A DNA stretch of 5,334 nt, from contig JBMYXZ010000096.1 in assembly GCA_049608925.1 (NCBI GenBank), positions 1 through 5,334 of the forward strand, in the 5' to 3' direction. Made by a program: the position numbers and the translations under genes. Source of the DNA: JBMYXZ01 sp049608925 (GTDB taxonomy: Bacteria > Pseudomonadota > Alphaproteobacteria > JAGOMX01). The stretch's first letter is position 1; each line of letters opens with the position of its first letter. The notes under the pieces are model-generated. The model was not told the origin of the DNA. It did not search any database and worked only from the letters and a program-made list of their open reading frames with translations. Positions 4,729 to 5,334 of the stretch are shown here, one piece after another.

Positions 4729-5133
4729 CTACGAGTATTCTTTACGCATATAAAGAACAATCGTATATGTGTCGCCTGAAGTATGGCCAACAGTGGTAAA
4801 CGATACATCACCAGTTTTTCCAGCGCCTGCATTGTTTGTCAGGCCCCCAAAAACAACATAGTCATGATTACCACTCTGGTTTTCTCCAAGCTCAATACAG
4901 AATTGATCTGAAGTAGCATCCCAGAGGATTTGAACTTTCATGCCAATGCACTGCCACCAAATTTTTTCGATAGCTACACCAGTGCAAGTTCTCCCTTGAG
5001 AGTCTGCTGCCAAAGCACTCACATCAACTTTAACAACGGCAGATTCACCAGTTCCATCAGAGATGTTGGTGAATTTCATAACCGCTTTTTTATCGCCATC
5101 AATGAGCGTTTGGGAGGTTACGGCATCAGCCAT
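4729..5133 (-). CDS. Conserved marine-phage virion structural protein, 134 aa
   Basis: This 134-aa protein starts MADAVTSQTLIDGDKKAVMK. The pattern 'KFTNISDGTGES', then 'VQILWDATSD' (68-76), 'FGGLTNNAGAG' (95-105) and a C-terminal 'GDTYTIVLYMRKEY' matches a family I remember as recurrent in marine tailed-phage contigs beside structural genes. It has no signal peptide or membrane segment and looks like a compact all-beta domain. The three cysteines (50, 62, 79) show no metal-site spacing. The start is fixed by an AGGAGG five bases upstream. Its TAG stop overlaps the AGGAG of the following 248-aa gene, so the two are probably translated together. The exact place in the virion (head decoration or tail) is unknown; 'structural' is inferred from neighbours and family memory, not from a defined domain. 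Confidence 0.75.
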   Translation of the reverse strand: MADAVTSQTLIDGDKKAVMKFTNISDGTGESAVVKVDVSALAADSQGRTCTGVAIEKIWWQCIGMKVQILWDATSDQFCIELGENQSGNHDYVVFGGLTNNAGAGKTGDVSFTTVGHTSGDTYTIVLYMRKEYS

Positions 5134-5138
5134 TTGAT

Positions 5139-5144
5139 CCTCCT
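5139..5144 (-). promoter_or_regulatory. Ribosome binding site of the 134-aa gene
   Basis: The minus strand reads AGGAGG five bases before the ATG at 5133. It is a full-strength Shine-Dalgarno that partly overlaps the second of two tandem stop codons ending the upstream gene, which supports the start chosen and suggests coupled translation. Confidence 0.75.
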
Positions 5145-5145
5145 A

Positions 5146-5334
5146 TTATTCTACGTCATTATTGGCCATTGCATAGGTCAAAATGCCTGTAAAAGTGCCG
5201 CTGGTTGCAGCAGAAGCGCCAACATTACCTGTTACAGTAGTTGCAGCAGCAATACCGCCAGCAACAACTAATGCACCATCAGCTCCTTTTAAAGAACCTT
5301 TAGTGTCAGCATCAACTTCGTTAAAAAAACCATC
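5146..5334 (-). CDS. C-terminal fragment of a phage virion protein (unidentified)
   Basis: Reading the minus strand from the window edge gives 62 open codons ending in tandem stops TAA-TAG; the gene's 5' part lies outside the window. The visible residues are rich in Gly, Ala, Thr and Val, with short beta-type segments such as 'ALVVAGGIAAATTVTGNVGA' and 'SGTFTGIL', and the end is acidic (NNDVE). There are no cysteines and no recognisable catalytic motif. This composition is typical of the C-terminal beta regions of phage capsid decoration, head-fibre or tail-fibre proteins, and it sits just upstream of other virion-type genes, so a structural role is likely. It could also be the end of a major capsid protein; nothing here decides. 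The next gene begins 12 bases after the TAA, and its Shine-Dalgarno overlaps the second stop. I am confident that it is coding and unsure of its identity. Confidence 0.7.
   Translation of the reverse strand, partial: DGFFNEVDADTKGSLKGADGALVVAGGIAAATTVTGNVGASAATSGTFTGILTYAMANNDVE

Noticed and set aside
5190..5265. Repeated GTTGCAGCAG units near the window end
   Set aside because: Only short, imperfect repeats from Ala/Thr codons in a low-complexity protein; not a CRISPR, attachment site or origin-type repeat.
4930..5271. Plus-strand frame of 113 codons across the start of the 134-aa gene
   Set aside because: It is antisense to two well-supported minus-strand genes and their ribosome site and has low-complexity Ser/Cys repeats at its end.
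1..5334. CRISPR arrays, tRNA genes, integrase or insertion sequences
   Set aside because: I looked for regularly spaced repeats, cloverleaf-like segments and transposase/integrase motifs on both strands and saw none; coding density leaves no room.

Overview
This window looks like part of the virion-structure and packaging-connector operon of a tailed bacteriophage, most likely an uncultured marine phage. The case rests on protein families I recognise from marine viral contigs and marine podo- or cyanophages. These are small basic proteins of the DUF6321 and DUF5872 types, an 'ISDRSGFRY...EPKHPQ' protein, a tail-adaptor protein starting MSYTYATLKQAIQD, and a structural protein with a 'TVPAGYTGYL' motif. 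By eye the DNA leans to AT. The host cannot be read from the window. No terminase, portal, clear capsid gene, polymerase, integrase, tRNA or CRISPR is present.

Every supported gene is on the minus strand, so the window reads from position 5334 down to 1. It holds 13 genes, two of them cut by the window edges, and no intergenic gap longer than about 20 bases. In transcription order: (a) 5334-3973 holds three Gly/Thr/Ala-rich, beta-type virion proteins: a C-terminal fragment, a 134-aa protein and a 248-aa protein. A perfect 10-bp-stem hairpin lies early in the 248-aa gene. (b) 3973-2857 is a cassette of small genes: a very basic 97-aa DUF6321-like protein, a 74-aa coiled-coil plus single-membrane-helix protein (holin-like or XhlA-like), a 45-aa basic peptide, an 89-aa basic protein that overlaps it by 83 bases, and a 91-aa DUF5872-like basic protein. 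(c) 2857-1237 is the connector block: a P22 gp4-like protein, a small protein whose presumed zinc-ribbon cysteines are absent, and a tail-adaptor-like protein. (d) 1216-1 holds a MptE/DUF115-like Rossmann protein, a conserved 96-aa helical protein and the start of a further structural protein.

The genes are packed as one translationally coupled unit. Seven junctions use a one-base stop/start overlap (TAATG or TGATG) and one uses ATGA. This pattern fixed several start codons, which I moved downstream of the longest possible ORF: 3973, 3680, 3456, 3132 and 2857. The connector proteins probably close and extend the portal ring. The beta-rich proteins probably decorate the head or tail. The basic proteins may bind packaged DNA or RNA, which is inference. 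No classical new defence or mobile system is visible. The most interesting points are the basic-protein cassette with its overlapping or slippage-prone gene pair, the MptE-like enzyme-fold gene inside a structural operon, and the strong intragenic hairpin.
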